The notes under the pieces are model-generated. The model was not told the DNA's origin and did not search any database. It worked only from the letters and a program-made list of their open reading frames with translations. 64,000 nt of DNA from JAAGZL01 sp050288625 (GTDB taxonomy: Bacteria; Pseudomonadota; Gammaproteobacteria; Chromatiales; Chromatiaceae): positions 40,200-104,199 of the forward strand of contig JBNKEE010000020.1 of NCBI GenBank assembly GCA_050288625.1, written 5' to 3'. Shown piece by piece: positions 1-9,223 of this stretch. Numbering within the stretch: the stretch's first letter is position 1; each line of letters begins with the position of its first letter. Made by a program: the position numbers and the translations under genes.

Positions 1-1
1 C

Positions 2-235
2 AAGATCGGCGAGAAGGGCGATATCCTAGAGCTGAAATTCAAACTGCTTATATGCGCCAAGGAGGAGGAGATGGAGCTTCAAACCAGGATCGTACACATG
101 GAAGAACCGGGGGAAGTGGGTGACGATGAGTGGGGTATATATGTCTATGGTACCCAGTTCGAGAAACATGGCAGACTGGAACGGGTACTGATACAGAACT
201 ATGTGCTGGAGCAACGCATGAGCTATGCTATCTGA
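2..235 (+). CDS. PilZ-domain-like protein, C-terminal fragment
   Basis: An open frame enters from the left edge and ends at TGA 233-235, giving 78 codons. The visible part has alternating beta-strand character with a final helix ending in ENYVLEQR-like residues (QNYVLEQRMSYAI). This resembles the end of PilZ domains, which bind cyclic di-GMP and close with a helix ending in a QR pair. The RxxxR and DxSxxG ligand motifs would lie upstream of the window, so binding cannot be judged. The gene converges on trxB and is followed immediately by a strong hairpin. The PilZ call is inference from a fragment; another small regulatory beta-barrel domain is possible. Confidence 0.5.
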   Translation, partial: KIGEKGDILELKFKLLICAKEEEMELQTRIVHMEEPGEVGDDEWGIYVYGTQFEKHGRLERVLIQNYVLEQRMSYAI

Positions 236-263
236 TCCGCAGGTCAGATAACTGACCTGCGGA
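236..263. terminator. Hairpin between convergent PilZ-like gene and trxB
   Basis: A perfect 12-bp stem (236-247 with 252-263, TCCGCAGGTCAG and its complement) closes an ATAA loop directly after the stop codon of the PilZ-like gene and 15 bp before the trxB stop. There is no long T-run on either strand, so it may end transcripts from both sides or act as a 3' stabiliser. Confidence 0.6.
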
Positions 264-277
264 TATGGTCAGGTAAT

Positions 278-1240
278 TTAGCCCTTGGCCTCCATGGCAT
301 CCAGGTAGCGCTCTGCATCCAGGGCTGCCATACATCCTGTTCCGGCAGAGGTGATGGCCTGCTTATAGACGTGGTCCATAACATCGCCAGCCGCAAAAAT
401 GCCTTCAATACTGGTCTGGGTGGCATTACCCTCGATACCTCCGGTAACGACAAGATATCCATGCTGCATATCAAGCTGATCGGCAAATATGTCGGTGTTG
501 GGTTTATGCCCGATAGCGACAAATATGCCTTGCAGATCTATATCTTTGGTGGAGCCATCTTTGACGTTTTTGATTCGCATACCGGTAACTCCTGTTTCAT
601 CGCCTAAAACCTCATCCAGTACATGGTCCCATTCGATAGTAACGTTTCCGTTCTCGGCTTTTTGCATCACCTGATCCGCCAGGATTTTTTCGGAGCGGAA
701 GGCGTCGCGTCTATGCACGATGGTCACTTCAGAGGCGATATTGGAGAGATACAGTGCTTCCTCAACTGCGGTGCTACCGCCGCCTATCACAGCAACTTTT
801 TGATTGCGATAGAAAAAACCATCGCATGTGGCGCAGGCAGAAACACCGCGCCCTTTGAACTTCTCTTCAGAGTCCAAGCCTAGATACTGAGCAGATGCTC
901 CGGTTGCAATAATCAGAGCGTCACAGGTGTAGGTAGCATGATCACCGATAAGCTTGAAAGGCCTCTCTGAAAGCTCGGTGGTGTGTATGTGATCAAAGAT
1001 TATCTCCGTATTGAATCGCTCTGCATGTTTTAGCATACGGTCCATAAGCTCTGGACCTTGCACACCTGCGTGATCTCCCGGCCAGTTGTCCACCTCAGTG
1101 GTAGTAGTCAGTTGTCCTCCCTGCTCCATGCCTGTTATCAGGACCGGATCAAGATTGGCTCGTGCCGCATATACGGCAGCTGTGTATCCGGCAGGACCAG
1201 ACCCAAGGATCAACAGCCTGCAGTGTTTGGTGTCACTCAT
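278..1240 (-). CDS. trxB: Thioredoxin reductase TrxB
   Basis: This cytosolic flavoprotein passes electrons from NADPH through FAD to thioredoxin. The 320-aa length is normal for the low-molecular-weight bacterial class. The FAD-binding motif GSGPAGYTAA is at residues 13-22, the redox-active CATC at 136-139, the NADPH-binding GGGSTAVEEA near 153-162, and the C-terminal FAD motif GIFAAGDV near 283. The start is ATG at 1238-1240. The gene is convergent with the PilZ-like gene and divergent from ftsK across a 319-bp AT-rich gap. Nothing suggests loss of function. Confidence 0.97.
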   Translation of the reverse strand: MSDTKHCRLLILGSGPAGYTAAVYAARANLDPVLITGMEQGGQLTTTTEVDNWPGDHAGVQGPELMDRMLKHAERFNTEIIFDHIHTTELSERPFKLIGDHATYTCDALIIATGASAQYLGLDSEEKFKGRGVSACATCDGFFYRNQKVAVIGGGSTAVEEALYLSNIASEVTIVHRRDAFRSEKILADQVMQKAENGNVTIEWDHVLDEVLGDETGVTGMRIKNVKDGSTKDIDLQGIFVAIGHKPNTDIFADQLDMQHGYLVVTGGIEGNATQTSIEGIFAAGDVMDHVYKQAITSAGTGCMAALDAERYLDAMEAKG

Positions 1241-1559
1241 GTGTAATTACTCCAGGAATTTATGTATATGATTTGTGCGGTTTATGAATTTTATTAAGAG
1301 ATGATTCTCACTACATATGCGCTAACTTGGCGAAATTCAATCAGATGGGTAAATTCTACGTAATGTTCATTTGGTGGTAAAGGATATAATATTTAGAAAA
1401 TAGACTAAATATGTTATATAACTCTATAATAGATAAGCAACTATTTATGCGTGAAGAATAGTATGACAATAAGGATACATAATCGCGGATAACTGTATAA
1501 TTGGTTATCTGTATGAAACACCTAGAAGCCAACATGGGTAGAAACAAGCCGGGTTAAAA
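1241..1559. other. AT-rich intergenic region between trxB and ftsK
   Basis: This 319-bp stretch separates the divergent trxB and ftsK genes and presumably carries both promoters. It is much more AT-rich than the flanking genes. I see a small dyad around 1487-1513 (GATAAC, 10-nt spacer, GTTATC). The only longer frame in it (1356-1547, minus) has no recognisable protein character. No RNA gene is evident. Confidence 0.5.
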
Positions 1560-3866
1560 GTGTCACAGGCGAGCAAAACAGTTCAAAACCAGAATAAGGT
1601 CGGAGTGCGGCTTAACAGACGTCTGCGCGAGGGTGTGATGTTGCTAACTCTTGCCATAGCGGCCTATCTGCTGCTCTCACTATTTACCTATTCGCAACTT
1701 GACCCAGGATGGTCATACATCGGGGAGCACAAACAGGTACTTAATGCCGGTGGTCCGGTAGGGGCCTGGTTTGCAGATGTATTTCTAAATCTGTTCGGTT
1801 TTTTTGCCTATATATTTCCCATTATGATCGCCTGGGTTGTCTGGGTAATCCTATATCAGGGCGAACCGGATGCACCTTTGAATCTTGCTGTTATTAATCT
1901 ACGAGCCATGGGTTTTATTCTGACCCTGACGTGTGGAAGTACCCTTTCTTCTCTTCATGTGTCTGACTTCAACATACCATTTCCTTCAGGGACGGGGGGG
2001 ATACTTGGGTCATTCCTAGAGAATCAGATTATCAATATCTTTAGCACCACAGGTGGAACTCTGCTTTTGATTGCTTTGTTCCTTAGTGGTGTGACCTTGT
2101 TTACCGGTGTCTCATGGTTCACGATCATGGACAGGATAGGAGAGGCGACCCTTGACCTTTTTGATAAAGGTTCTCGTTTATACGAGAGCATATTGGATAA
2201 ACAAAAAGCCAATGACATAAAACGTCAGCGTCAGGATGCTCTCAAATTTGAACAGATGCGACAGGTAAATAAAAAGCCGCCTAAGATCGAGCCGGTTATA
2301 AAGGAGATAAGACCTAGCATCCGTAGCGAGAAAGAGAAGCAAGTACCCCTGTTCGCCAAAGATCATGAAGGTGAGTTGCCGCCATTGGCACTCCTGGATC
2401 AGGTTAAGAGAAGTGAGACAGGCTATACCAAGGAGGCATTGGAGGCGATCTCCAGACTGGTAGAAATTAAACTGCGTGACTTTGGTATTGATGTTGAGGT
2501 AGTGGCTGTATATCCAGGGCCTGTAGTTACCCTGTTTGAACTGCAATTGGCTCCCGGCCTCAAAGTTAGCCGAATCACCAATCTGTCCAAGGATCTAGCC
2601 CGAGCCTTATCTACGACCAGTGTGCGCGTGGTAGAGGTGATACCGGGAAAATCGGTCATTGGTCTGGAGATACCGAACGAACATCGTGAAATGGTCTATC
2701 TGAGCGAAATTCTGAAATCAGAGGCATACGATAAGTCTAAATCTCCCCTTACCATGGCCTTGGGCAAAAACATAGCTGGTGAGCCCCAGGTGACAGATCT
2801 GTCCAGGATGCCGCACGTGTTGATAGCCGGCACCACTGGTGCCGGTAAGTCTGTAGCCATCAACGCCATGGTCCTAAGCATCCTCTATAAAGCCAAGCCT
2901 GAAGAGGTCCGAATGATCATGGTGGACCCAAAGATGCTGGAGCTGTCGGTGTATGAGGGTATTCCGCATCTGTTGACGCCAGTGGTTACCGATATGAAAG
3001 AGGCTGCCAACGCCCTGCGTTGGTGTGTTATGGAGATGGAGCAACGCTTCCGTTTCATGGCATCTATAGGTGTGCGTAATCTGGCCGGCTATAACAAGAA
3101 AATCAAGGATGCACAAAAGAACGGCAAGCAATTGCCAAATCCACTATACCGTAGAGATCTGCCTGAAGGTCAGGAGCAGACCCAGGATGAGTTCCTGCAA
3201 CCCTTGCCCTATATAGTTGTCATAATCGACGAACTGGCTGATCTGATGATGGTGGTTGGCAAGAAGGTGGAGGAGCTGATCGCACGTCTAGCTCAGAAAG
3301 CGCGTGCGGCTGGTGTGCATCTTCTGTTGGCTACCCAAAGACCTTCAGTGGATGTGATTACAGGTCTGATAAAGGCGAACATACCTAGCAGGATCGCATT
3401 TCAGGTGTCGTCCCGCATAGACTCACGCACCATCCTAGACCAGATGGGAGCAGAACACTTGCTGGGACATGGCGATATGCTTTATCTGCCGCCTGGCACA
3501 TCCATTCCTCAACGCATCCATGGCGCTTTTGTGGATGATAATGAAGTGCATCGTGTGGTTAAGCACCTAAAAGAAATGGGAGAGCCGGACTATATTGAGG
3601 ATATATTGCATGGTAGCCCCGACGCGGCCTCAGGAATGTCACCTGATGGCAGCGATGTTGAGGATGCAGATCCTCTATATGACGAGGCAGTTAGGATTGT
3701 TACTGAAACCAGACGTGCATCTATCTCTGGGGTACAAAGGCGCCTCAAGATAGGCTATAACCGAGCTGCACGCATGATCGAAGAGATGGAAAGGGTAGGG
3801 ATTGTCGGTCCCCCGGAAACAAACGGTAGCCGCCAAGTTTTGGCGCCACCACCACCAGAGGTATAA
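1560..3866 (+). CDS. ftsK: DNA translocase FtsK (short form)
   Basis: This septum-located DNA pump clears and resolves chromosome termini during division. The 768-aa protein has four hydrophobic N-terminal segments (about residues 25-180), a short linker (about 210-270), the RecA-like motor with Walker A GTTGAGKS near 424-431 and Walker B VVIIDELADL, and a C-terminal winged-helix gamma domain (from about 690) that reads KOPS sites. The linker is much shorter than in E. coli FtsK, giving a SpoIIIE-sized protein as in many other bacteria. The start is GTG 1560; the upstream frame is closed by TAA at 1554-1556. It is followed by lolA with a 1-bp gap, a common gammaproteobacterial order. Confidence 0.96.
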   Translation: MSQASKTVQNQNKVGVRLNRRLREGVMLLTLAIAAYLLLSLFTYSQLDPGWSYIGEHKQVLNAGGPVGAWFADVFLNLFGFFAYIFPIMIAWVVWVILYQGEPDAPLNLAVINLRAMGFILTLTCGSTLSSLHVSDFNIPFPSGTGGILGSFLENQIINIFSTTGGTLLLIALFLSGVTLFTGVSWFTIMDRIGEATLDLFDKGSRLYESILDKQKANDIKRQRQDALKFEQMRQVNKKPPKIEPVIKEIRPSIRSEKEKQVPLFAKDHEGELPPLALLDQVKRSETGYTKEALEAISRLVEIKLRDFGIDVEVVAVYPGPVVTLFELQLAPGLKVSRITNLSKDLARALSTTSVRVVEVIPGKSVIGLEIPNEHREMVYLSEILKSEAYDKSKSPLTMALGKNIAGEPQVTDLSRMPHVLIAGTTGAGKSVAINAMVLSILYKAKPEEVRMIMVDPKMLELSVYEGIPHLLTPVVTDMKEAANALRWCVMEMEQRFRFMASIGVRNLAGYNKKIKDAQKNGKQLPNPLYRRDLPEGQEQTQDEFLQPLPYIVVIIDELADLMMVVGKKVEELIARLAQKARAAGVHLLLATQRPSVDVITGLIKANIPSRIAFQVSSRIDSRTILDQMGAEHLLGHGDMLYLPPGTSIPQRIHGAFVDDNEVHRVVKHLKEMGEPDYIEDILHGSPDAASGMSPDGSDVEDADPLYDEAVRIVTETRRASISGVQRRLKIGYNRAARMIEEMERVGIVGPPETNGSRQVLAPPPPEV

Positions 3867-3867
3867 G

Positions 3868-4497
3868 ATGAAGTTACAAAAACTAATTACTGTGATCTTG
3901 ATGTTGTCAGTAAGTCAGATGGCAGCTGCTGGGGCCGGGAAGGCACGCCTGGAAAAACTATTGCGGGATACAAAATCAGTCAAGGCGAAGTTTACCCAAA
4001 CGGTCATTTCCAAATCAAGGGACCGTGCCGCTCATGCTCAGGGCATGCTCTATATCAAACGACCAAAATATTTTCGCTGGGACTACCAGGTACCCTATAA
4101 GCAAAACATCATTGCCGATGGTACCAGAGTATGGGTGTGGGAACCTGACATAGAACAAGTCAGTACCATGATGCAAGATGCCGCCCTTAAAGGGACCCCA
4201 GCCGTGGCTCTCATGGGTGGTGAAAAGATCGATAAGGAGTTTGAGGTAAAAGAGCTGAAGCGTCGTTTTCAACTTGATTGGGTGCAGCTAATCCCAAAAG
4301 ATAAAGATGCACAGTTCACCAAGATTACTTTGGGTTTGGATAAAAAGGGCTTAAAGCTAATGGAGATGGAGTCGAAGAGTGGACAGGTATCCAGATTCCA
4401 CTTTACCGATATAGTGAACAACGCAAAGCTTCCAAAAGATCACTTTAAGTTTACCCCTCCGGCTAGCTACAATAACTATATAAATCTACCAAAATGA
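3868..4497 (+). CDS. lolA: Outer-membrane lipoprotein carrier protein LolA
   Basis: This periplasmic chaperone carries lipoproteins from the LolCDE complex to LolB at the outer membrane. The frame opens at 3802 inside ftsK, but ATG 3868 is preferred. It follows AGAGG and begins a clear signal peptide (hydrophobic core LITVILMLSVSQMAAA, cleavage near residue 22). The protein is 209 aa, the usual size, with the LolA beta-sheet features RPKYFRWDY and DGTRVWVWEPD. It sits between ftsK and rarA as in many gammaproteobacteria, almost certainly in one transcript. Confidence 0.93.
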   Translation: MKLQKLITVILMLSVSQMAAAGAGKARLEKLLRDTKSVKAKFTQTVISKSRDRAAHAQGMLYIKRPKYFRWDYQVPYKQNIIADGTRVWVWEPDIEQVSTMMQDAALKGTPAVALMGGEKIDKEFEVKELKRRFQLDWVQLIPKDKDAQFTKITLGLDKKGLKLMEMESKSGQVSRFHFTDIVNNAKLPKDHFKFTPPASYNNYINLPK

Positions 4498-4509
4498 CAT
4501 TGCACCAGC

Positions 4510-5868
4510 ATGACTAGCAACGATCTCTTCTCTCAGGATGACAATGAGGGATTGAGACCGCTGGCGGACAGGATGCGTCCGCGCAATATTGAGGAGTTTC
4601 AAGGGCAGGTGCATATCATGGGGGCTGATAAACCCCTGCGTACTGCCATAGAGTCAGATCGTCTTCACTCCATGATCTTCTGGGGACCTCCCGGTACTGG
4701 CAAGACCACCCTGGCCAGGCTTATTGCGCATCACTCTGGTGCGCAATTCTTAAGTCTATCGGCCGTATTGGCCGGGGTTAAGGATATCCGTGCTGCCGTG
4801 GACCAGGCGAAGCAGGTGCGTCAGATAGAAGATCGACCGACCATCCTGTTTATCGACGAGGTCCACCGCTTTAACAAAGCGCAACAGGATGCGTTTTTGC
4901 CTCATGTTGAGGATGGTACAGTCGTATTTATAGGCGCCACAACAGAAAATCCGTCGTTTGAACTGAATAACGCGCTGCTCTCTCGAGCACGTATGTATGT
5001 TTTGAAAAGCTTGAGGGCGGATGAGCTTGAGCAAATCATTCTTTCCGCGCTGAATGATCAGGAACGCGGACTTGGCGACAGGGGACTTGCGATAGATTCT
5101 GCATCTATACATCTGATTGCGGAAACTGCAGATGGTGATGCCAGAAGGGCATTGAATCTGCTTGAGATATCAGCCGATCTTAGTAGTGGTGATAGCATCT
5201 CGGAAGCAACGGTAAAAGAGGTGGTATCTGGAAACGTCAGACGCTTTGATAAGGGCGGAGACACCTTCTATGAGCAGATATCTGCTCTGCACAAAAGTGT
5301 ACGTGGTTCCAATCCAGATGCATCACTCTACTGGCTCTGTCGCATGTTGGATGGTGGTTGTGACCCGCTGTACATAGCACGGCGGGTGGTGCGTATGGCG
5401 TCAGAGGATATCGGCAACGCCGATCCCAGGGCTCTCTCTATCGCGCTGGAAGCCTGGGAGACCCAGGAACGCCTGGGTTCACCGGAAGGGGAACTGGCCA
5501 TCGCCCAGGCGGTGGTATATATGGCCTGCGCCGCAAAGAGCAATGCGGTGTATATGGCATTCAAGGCTGCCATGGCTGATGCACGAGAGCATGGATCACT
5601 AGAGGTGCCGGTGCATCTGCGTAATGCACCCACCAAGATGATGCAGGAGCTGGGATACGGCAAAGCGTACCGTTACGCCCATGATGAACCAGGCGCCTAT
5701 GCAGTAGGTGAGACCTATTTTCCAGACGAGATGGGTGAGCAAAACTACTATCAGCCGGTGGAGCGAGGATTGGAGATCAAGATAAAGGAGAAGCTGGAAC
5801 GGTTGCGTGAGAGCGATCTGGCCGCCAGGGCTTCTCAGGATAAGACCAAAGTCCCCACTCGTTCTTAA
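4510..5868 (+). CDS. rarA: Replication-associated recombination protein RarA (MgsA)
   Basis: A clamp-loader-like AAA+ ATPase acting at stalled forks with SSB. Length is 452 aa, typical of the family. Walker A GPPGTGKT lies at residues 59-66, Walker B LFIDEVHRF near 113-121, a sensor region GATTENPSFE near 142, and the C-terminal RarA tetramerisation region contains RRVVRMASEDIGNADPRAL. The start ATG is 12 bp after lolA. Conserved ftsK-lolA-rarA order supports the call. Confidence 0.96.
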   Translation: MTSNDLFSQDDNEGLRPLADRMRPRNIEEFQGQVHIMGADKPLRTAIESDRLHSMIFWGPPGTGKTTLARLIAHHSGAQFLSLSAVLAGVKDIRAAVDQAKQVRQIEDRPTILFIDEVHRFNKAQQDAFLPHVEDGTVVFIGATTENPSFELNNALLSRARMYVLKSLRADELEQIILSALNDQERGLGDRGLAIDSASIHLIAETADGDARRALNLLEISADLSSGDSISEATVKEVVSGNVRRFDKGGDTFYEQISALHKSVRGSNPDASLYWLCRMLDGGCDPLYIARRVVRMASEDIGNADPRALSIALEAWETQERLGSPEGELAIAQAVVYMACAAKSNAVYMAFKAAMADAREHGSLEVPVHLRNAPTKMMQELGYGKAYRYAHDEPGAYAVGETYFPDEMGEQNYYQPVERGLEIKIKEKLERLRESDLAARASQDKTKVPTRS

Positions 5869-5919
5869 ACCGCCCAGGGTGTAGAATGCCTATTTTTTTA
5901 ACTGGGGAGTCCTAAACAG

Positions 5920-6294
5920 GTGCTACAAACCATAGCAATCGCTGCCGGCGGTGCAGTAGGGGCCCTGATGCGGTTTTGGGCCTCCAATGGTGTTTATGCC
6001 TTACTGGGGCGTGGCTTTCCATATGGGACTCTGTCAGTAAACGTCATAGGCTCCCTGGCGATGGGGTTCCTCTATGTGATGTTTCTGGAACGCATGGCGG
6101 TTGAACCAGAGGTTAGAGCAGCTTTGTTGGTGGGACTACTCGGGGCATTTACCACATTCTCCACCTTCTCTATCGAGACCTTGAATCTGATAGAGCAGGC
6201 GGAATACTCCAAGGCATTGCTCAATATGATCCTAAGTGTGGTGGGATGTGTGGTCGCCGCTTGGATTGGACTCAAGATCGGGAGGCAGATATGA
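5920..6294 (+). CDS. crcB: Fluoride channel CrcB (Fluc)
   Basis: Small membrane protein that exports fluoride as a dual-topology dimer. It is 124 aa with four hydrophobic segments. Family signatures include GGAVGALMRFW near the N-terminus, GTLSVNVIGSLAMGF, and GLLGAFTTFSTFS, which contains the Phe-box and Na+ site region. GTG 5920 is the start, preceded by GGGGAG at 5904-5909. The stop overlaps the next gene's start (ATGA at 6291-6294), showing translational coupling with the DUF190 protein. I see no fluoride riboswitch in the 51-bp leader. Confidence 0.95.
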   Translation: MLQTIAIAAGGAVGALMRFWASNGVYALLGRGFPYGTLSVNVIGSLAMGFLYVMFLERMAVEPEVRAALLVGLLGAFTTFSTFSIETLNLIEQAEYSKALLNMILSVVGCVVAAWIGLKIGRQI

Positions 6295-6602
6295 AAACGC
6301 TGGACGTCACTATGGTGCGTATCTATCTGAATGAAGGCCAGGGCCAGATGAAGAAGCTGATGCAATTGCTGCACGATGAAGAGAAGGTGCGTGGTGTCAC
6401 CGCCTTCCGTGGAGTGGCCGGCTATGGACAGTCAGGTAAGATGCACTCTTCCACACTATTGGATGTGTCTCTTGATCTGCCCATTATCATGGAGTTTTTC
6501 GACGAACCGGAAAAGATAGTGCGGGTGTTGGAGCACCTGAACAAGATAGTAAAACCGGGCCACATGGTTAGCTGGCCCGCAAAATTTAATGCTGGTGAAT
6601 AG
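6291..6602 (+). CDS. DUF190 family protein
   Basis: A 103-aa cytosolic protein of the DUF190 family. These PII-like folds are often encoded beside crcB and are suspected to modulate fluoride export. ATG 6291 overlaps the crcB stop by 4 bp and is chosen over the longer frame at 6246. Supporting features are RIYLNEGQG near the start and the GVTAFRGVAGYGQSG segment typical of the family. The role in fluoride resistance is known only by association. Confidence 0.88.
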   Translation: MKTLDVTMVRIYLNEGQGQMKKLMQLLHDEEKVRGVTAFRGVAGYGQSGKMHSSTLLDVSLDLPIIMEFFDEPEKIVRVLEHLNKIVKPGHMVSWPAKFNAGE

Positions 6603-6605
6603 ATA

Positions 6606-7880
6606 ATGTTAGACCCTAGGTTACTCAGAAATGAACTGGAGGCCACCGCACAGCAGATGGCCAGGCGCGGACTGAAACTGGATACGGCGCAGATATCCAG
6701 TCTTGAAACTCGGCGTAAGGAACTGCAGGTGGCTGCAGAGACACTGCAGAATGAACGCAATAGTCGCTCCAAGCAGATCGGCAAGGCCAAGGCGGCAGGA
6801 GAAGATATCCAGCCGCTGCTGGATGAGGTGGCAGACCTGGGAGATAAACTGAAACAGGCCCAGGATGATCTTGGCGATGTTCTGGCAGAATTGCAGAAGA
6901 TCACACTTGGCATACCGAATATCCCCGCAGCGGACGTACCGGATGGCACGGACGAGGAAGACAATCGGGAAGAGCGGCGCTGGGGCACACCGCGCGAGTT
7001 CGCTTTCGAACCCAAGGACCACGTAGATCTCGGCGTGGCCCTGGGCGGCATGGATTTCGAGGCGGCGGCCAAGGTCACCGGATCCAGATTCGTCACTCTG
7101 CAGGGCCCCATGGCCCGCCTGCAACGGGCGTTGACTCAGTTTATGTTGGATACCCACACCGACGAACACGGCTACACCGAGGCCTATGTGCCCTATATGG
7201 TCAATGCCGATAGTCTGCAGGGTACCGGGCAGTTGCCGAAGTTTGCCGAGGACCTGTTCAAACTATCAGGCGAGATGGAGTACTACCTGATCCCTACCGC
7301 CGAGGTTCCGGTTACTAATCTGGCGCGCGATGAGATCATAGAAGACAGGGACATGCCCAAGCGTTGGGTGGCCCATACCCCATGCTTTCGCAGCGAGGCT
7401 GGATCCTACGGCAAGGACACCCGCGGTATGATCCGCCAGCATCAGTTCGAGAAGGTGGAGATGGTGCAGATTGTGCGTCCAAATGAGTCCGATCTGGCCT
7501 TGGAACAACTCACTAGCCATGCCGAAACCATCCTGCAGAAACTGGAGCTACCATATCGGGTAGTGACGCTCTGTTCTGGAGATCTGGGTTTCTCCTCTAC
7601 CAAAACCTACGACCTGGAGGTGTGGCTCCCGGGCCAGAACGCCTATCGTGAGATCTCATCCTGCAGCAACTTCGGAGACTTTCAGGCCCGCCGCATGCAG
7701 GCTCGCTGGCGTAACCCCAAGACCGGCAAGCCGGAACTGGTGCACACCATCAACGGCTCAGGTCTGGCGGTAGGGCGCACACTGGTAGCGGTAGTGGAGA
7801 ACTATCAGCAGGAGGATGGCAGCATCCAGATACCAGAGGTCTTGCGTCCTTATATGGGTGGGCTTGAGGTTATCATGTAG
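6606..7880 (+). CDS. serS: Seryl-tRNA synthetase
   Basis: Class II aminoacyl-tRNA synthetase charging tRNA-Ser and tRNA-Sec. It has 424 aa, standard size. An N-terminal antiparallel coiled coil (about residues 1-110) contacts the tRNA long arm. The catalytic core contains motif 2 (FRSEAGSYGKDTRGM near 260-275) and motif 3 (GSGLAVGRTLVAVVENYQ near 384-401). The start ATG lies 3 bp after the DUF190 stop, so crcB-DUF190-serS form one transcript. A cognate tRNA-Ser gene lies about 1.2 kb downstream. Confidence 0.97.
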   Translation: MLDPRLLRNELEATAQQMARRGLKLDTAQISSLETRRKELQVAAETLQNERNSRSKQIGKAKAAGEDIQPLLDEVADLGDKLKQAQDDLGDVLAELQKITLGIPNIPAADVPDGTDEEDNREERRWGTPREFAFEPKDHVDLGVALGGMDFEAAAKVTGSRFVTLQGPMARLQRALTQFMLDTHTDEHGYTEAYVPYMVNADSLQGTGQLPKFAEDLFKLSGEMEYYLIPTAEVPVTNLARDEIIEDRDMPKRWVAHTPCFRSEAGSYGKDTRGMIRQHQFEKVEMVQIVRPNESDLALEQLTSHAETILQKLELPYRVVTLCSGDLGFSSTKTYDLEVWLPGQNAYREISSCSNFGDFQARRMQARWRNPKTGKPELVHTINGSGLAVGRTLVAVVENYQQEDGSIQIPEVLRPYMGGLEVIM

Positions 7881-7967
7881 GAGACCAATCCTCTGGGCGA
7901 TTCAATATCGTGTCAATGTTAACCATATCGCCCGCCGGAGCGGGACCTACAGGATGTACTATCCAAT

Positions 7968-8147
7968 TTAGACCAGCATAATCAGCAGTACCACAAAACC
8001 GATAACGGCCAGGATCGGTAGGGTTACGGACATCCAGTCACCCTTTTCTGCCTTGGGGCTATTGGTCAGCATATGTTTGGCCCTGGGAAAGATCACCGCG
8101 ATCATGGCAAGAAGTAATAACGCTGATCCAATCTTCATCCAATCCAT
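7968..8147 (-). CDS. Small two-helix membrane protein, unknown function
   Basis: A 59-aa protein with two predicted membrane helices (MKIGSALLLLAMIAVIFPRA and VTLPILAVIGFVVLLIMLV) joined by a short polar loop. The frame can be read from 8195, but ATG 8147 is preceded by TGAGGAAATAAAA, a good ribosome-binding site. It follows the YccA-like gene with a hairpin between them. I do not recognise a named family. Confidence 0.7.
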   Translation of the reverse strand: MDWMKIGSALLLLAMIAVIFPRAKHMLTNSPKAEKGDWMSVTLPILAVIGFVVLLIMLV

Positions 8148-8167
8148 TTTTATTTCCTCAGGAAGAT

Positions 8168-8192
8168 GAAAGCCCCGACAGGCGGGGCTTTC
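8168..8192 (-). terminator. Terminator of the YccA-like gene
   Basis: A 10-bp GC-rich stem (8168-8177 with 8183-8192, GAAAGCCCCG and complement) with a 5-nt loop lies 24 bp after the YccA-like stop on the minus strand. The T-run is short, so readthrough into the 59-aa gene is likely. Confidence 0.7.
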
Positions 8193-8215
8193 CATTTAAA
8201 ATTGCAGTCACAACA

Positions 8216-8875
8216 TCAGTCGTCAGACATAACGCCCAGGATATGCAGTAGATTCACGAAGATGTTGAATATGTTTATGTACAGGCTAACAGTCATAAAC
8301 AGGTAGTTGGTCTCGCCACCGTGGATCATCTGGCTGGTATCGTACAGTATGAAGCCGCTCATCAGCATGATCACTACAGCGGAGATCGCCAGTGACAGGG
8401 CTGGCATACCCAGAAAGATGTTGGCTACTGCTGCCACCAGTACCATCAACAGACCTGCAAACAGGAAACCACCCATAAAGCTGAAGTTCTTACGGGTGGT
8501 CAGGGCATATCCTGAGAGACCCAGGAAGATCACGCCGGTGCCACCAAAGGCGGTAGCTACGATCTGCGGGCCATTAGGCAGGCTTAGATATTGGGTTAGT
8601 ATCGGCCCAAGTCCGAACCCCATAAGACCTGTTATGGCAAATACAACGCCAAGACCTGCAGTCGAGTTTGCGGTCTTCGGTAGGACCAGCCAGATCAGCA
8701 GGAAGGCACCACCAATGCTCAACAGGTATGTCATGGGTGGCATCTGGGCGTAGGTGGAGACCGCAGCCATAATGGCGCTGAACACCAGCGTCATAGAAAG
8801 TAGGGTGTAGGTGTTCCTGATTACCTTGTTTACCGCTGCAACGTTTTGTGCAGTATTAGTAACGGAATAGTTCAT
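8216..8875 (-). CDS. Bax inhibitor-1 / YccA family membrane protein
   Basis: A 219-aa polytopic inner-membrane protein with seven hydrophobic segments, the BI-1 (UPF0005) pattern. Features include the NTYTLLSMTL start of helix 1, NGPQIVATAFGGTGVIFLGLSGYALTT split over two helices, and the end LYINIFNIFVNLLHILG with a terminal acidic SDD like YccA. E. coli YccA modulates FtsH; others of the family are pH-sensitive calcium leaks. The specific role here is inference. The start ATG 8875 follows AGGAGA in the leader. Confidence 0.92.
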   Translation of the reverse strand: MNYSVTNTAQNVAAVNKVIRNTYTLLSMTLVFSAIMAAVSTYAQMPPMTYLLSIGGAFLLIWLVLPKTANSTAGLGVVFAITGLMGFGLGPILTQYLSLPNGPQIVATAFGGTGVIFLGLSGYALTTRKNFSFMGGFLFAGLLMVLVAAVANIFLGMPALSLAISAVVIMLMSGFILYDTSQMIHGGETNYLFMTVSLYINIFNIFVNLLHILGVMSDD

Positions 8876-9066
8876 TTGGTCACTATCTCCTTTAAAATGC
8901 TCAAATTTATGTGTTCAACTTATGAGACTTTGAACAGGTCTATTAGGTTCCAACATACTCTCTTATATGGTGTAAAAGTTCAATATTTCAATAGCTAAGA
9001 ATTTATTACATCCAGGTGGTTTTAGCCTTGTTGCAGAGGAAACAATCGGGTATCCTTCGCACCCTT

Positions 9067-9157
9067 GGAGAGGTGGCTGAGCGGTTGAAAGCGGCGGTCT
9101 TGAAAACCGTTGAGGGTTTGTAGCCCTCCCAGGGTTCGAATCCCTGCCTCTCCGCCA
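9067..9157 (+). tRNA. tRNA-Ser (anticodon TGA)
   Basis: A 91-nt type II tRNA: acceptor stem GGAGAGG (9067-9073) pairs with CCTCTCC (9147-9153), followed by the discriminator G and encoded CCA (9155-9157). The anticodon loop CTTGAAA carries TGA, reading UCA. A long variable arm (TGAGGGTTTGTAGCCCTCCC) and T-loop GGTTCGAATCC are present. It is followed by a strong intrinsic terminator. Confidence 0.98.
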
Positions 9158-9160
9158 AAT

Positions 9161-9199
9161 AAATACAAAAAGCCCCGCTTGTCGGGGCTTTTTGTATTT
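9161..9199 (+). terminator. Intrinsic terminator of tRNA-Ser
   Basis: An unusually long perfect stem of 17 bp (9161-9177 with 9183-9199) with a 5-nt loop. The A-run and T-run are part of the stem around a CCCCG/CGGGG core, so it can terminate on either strand. It begins 4 nt after the tRNA CCA. Confidence 0.93.
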
Positions 9200-9223
9200 A
9201 TCGGGAGCGTGTAGGTTCGATGA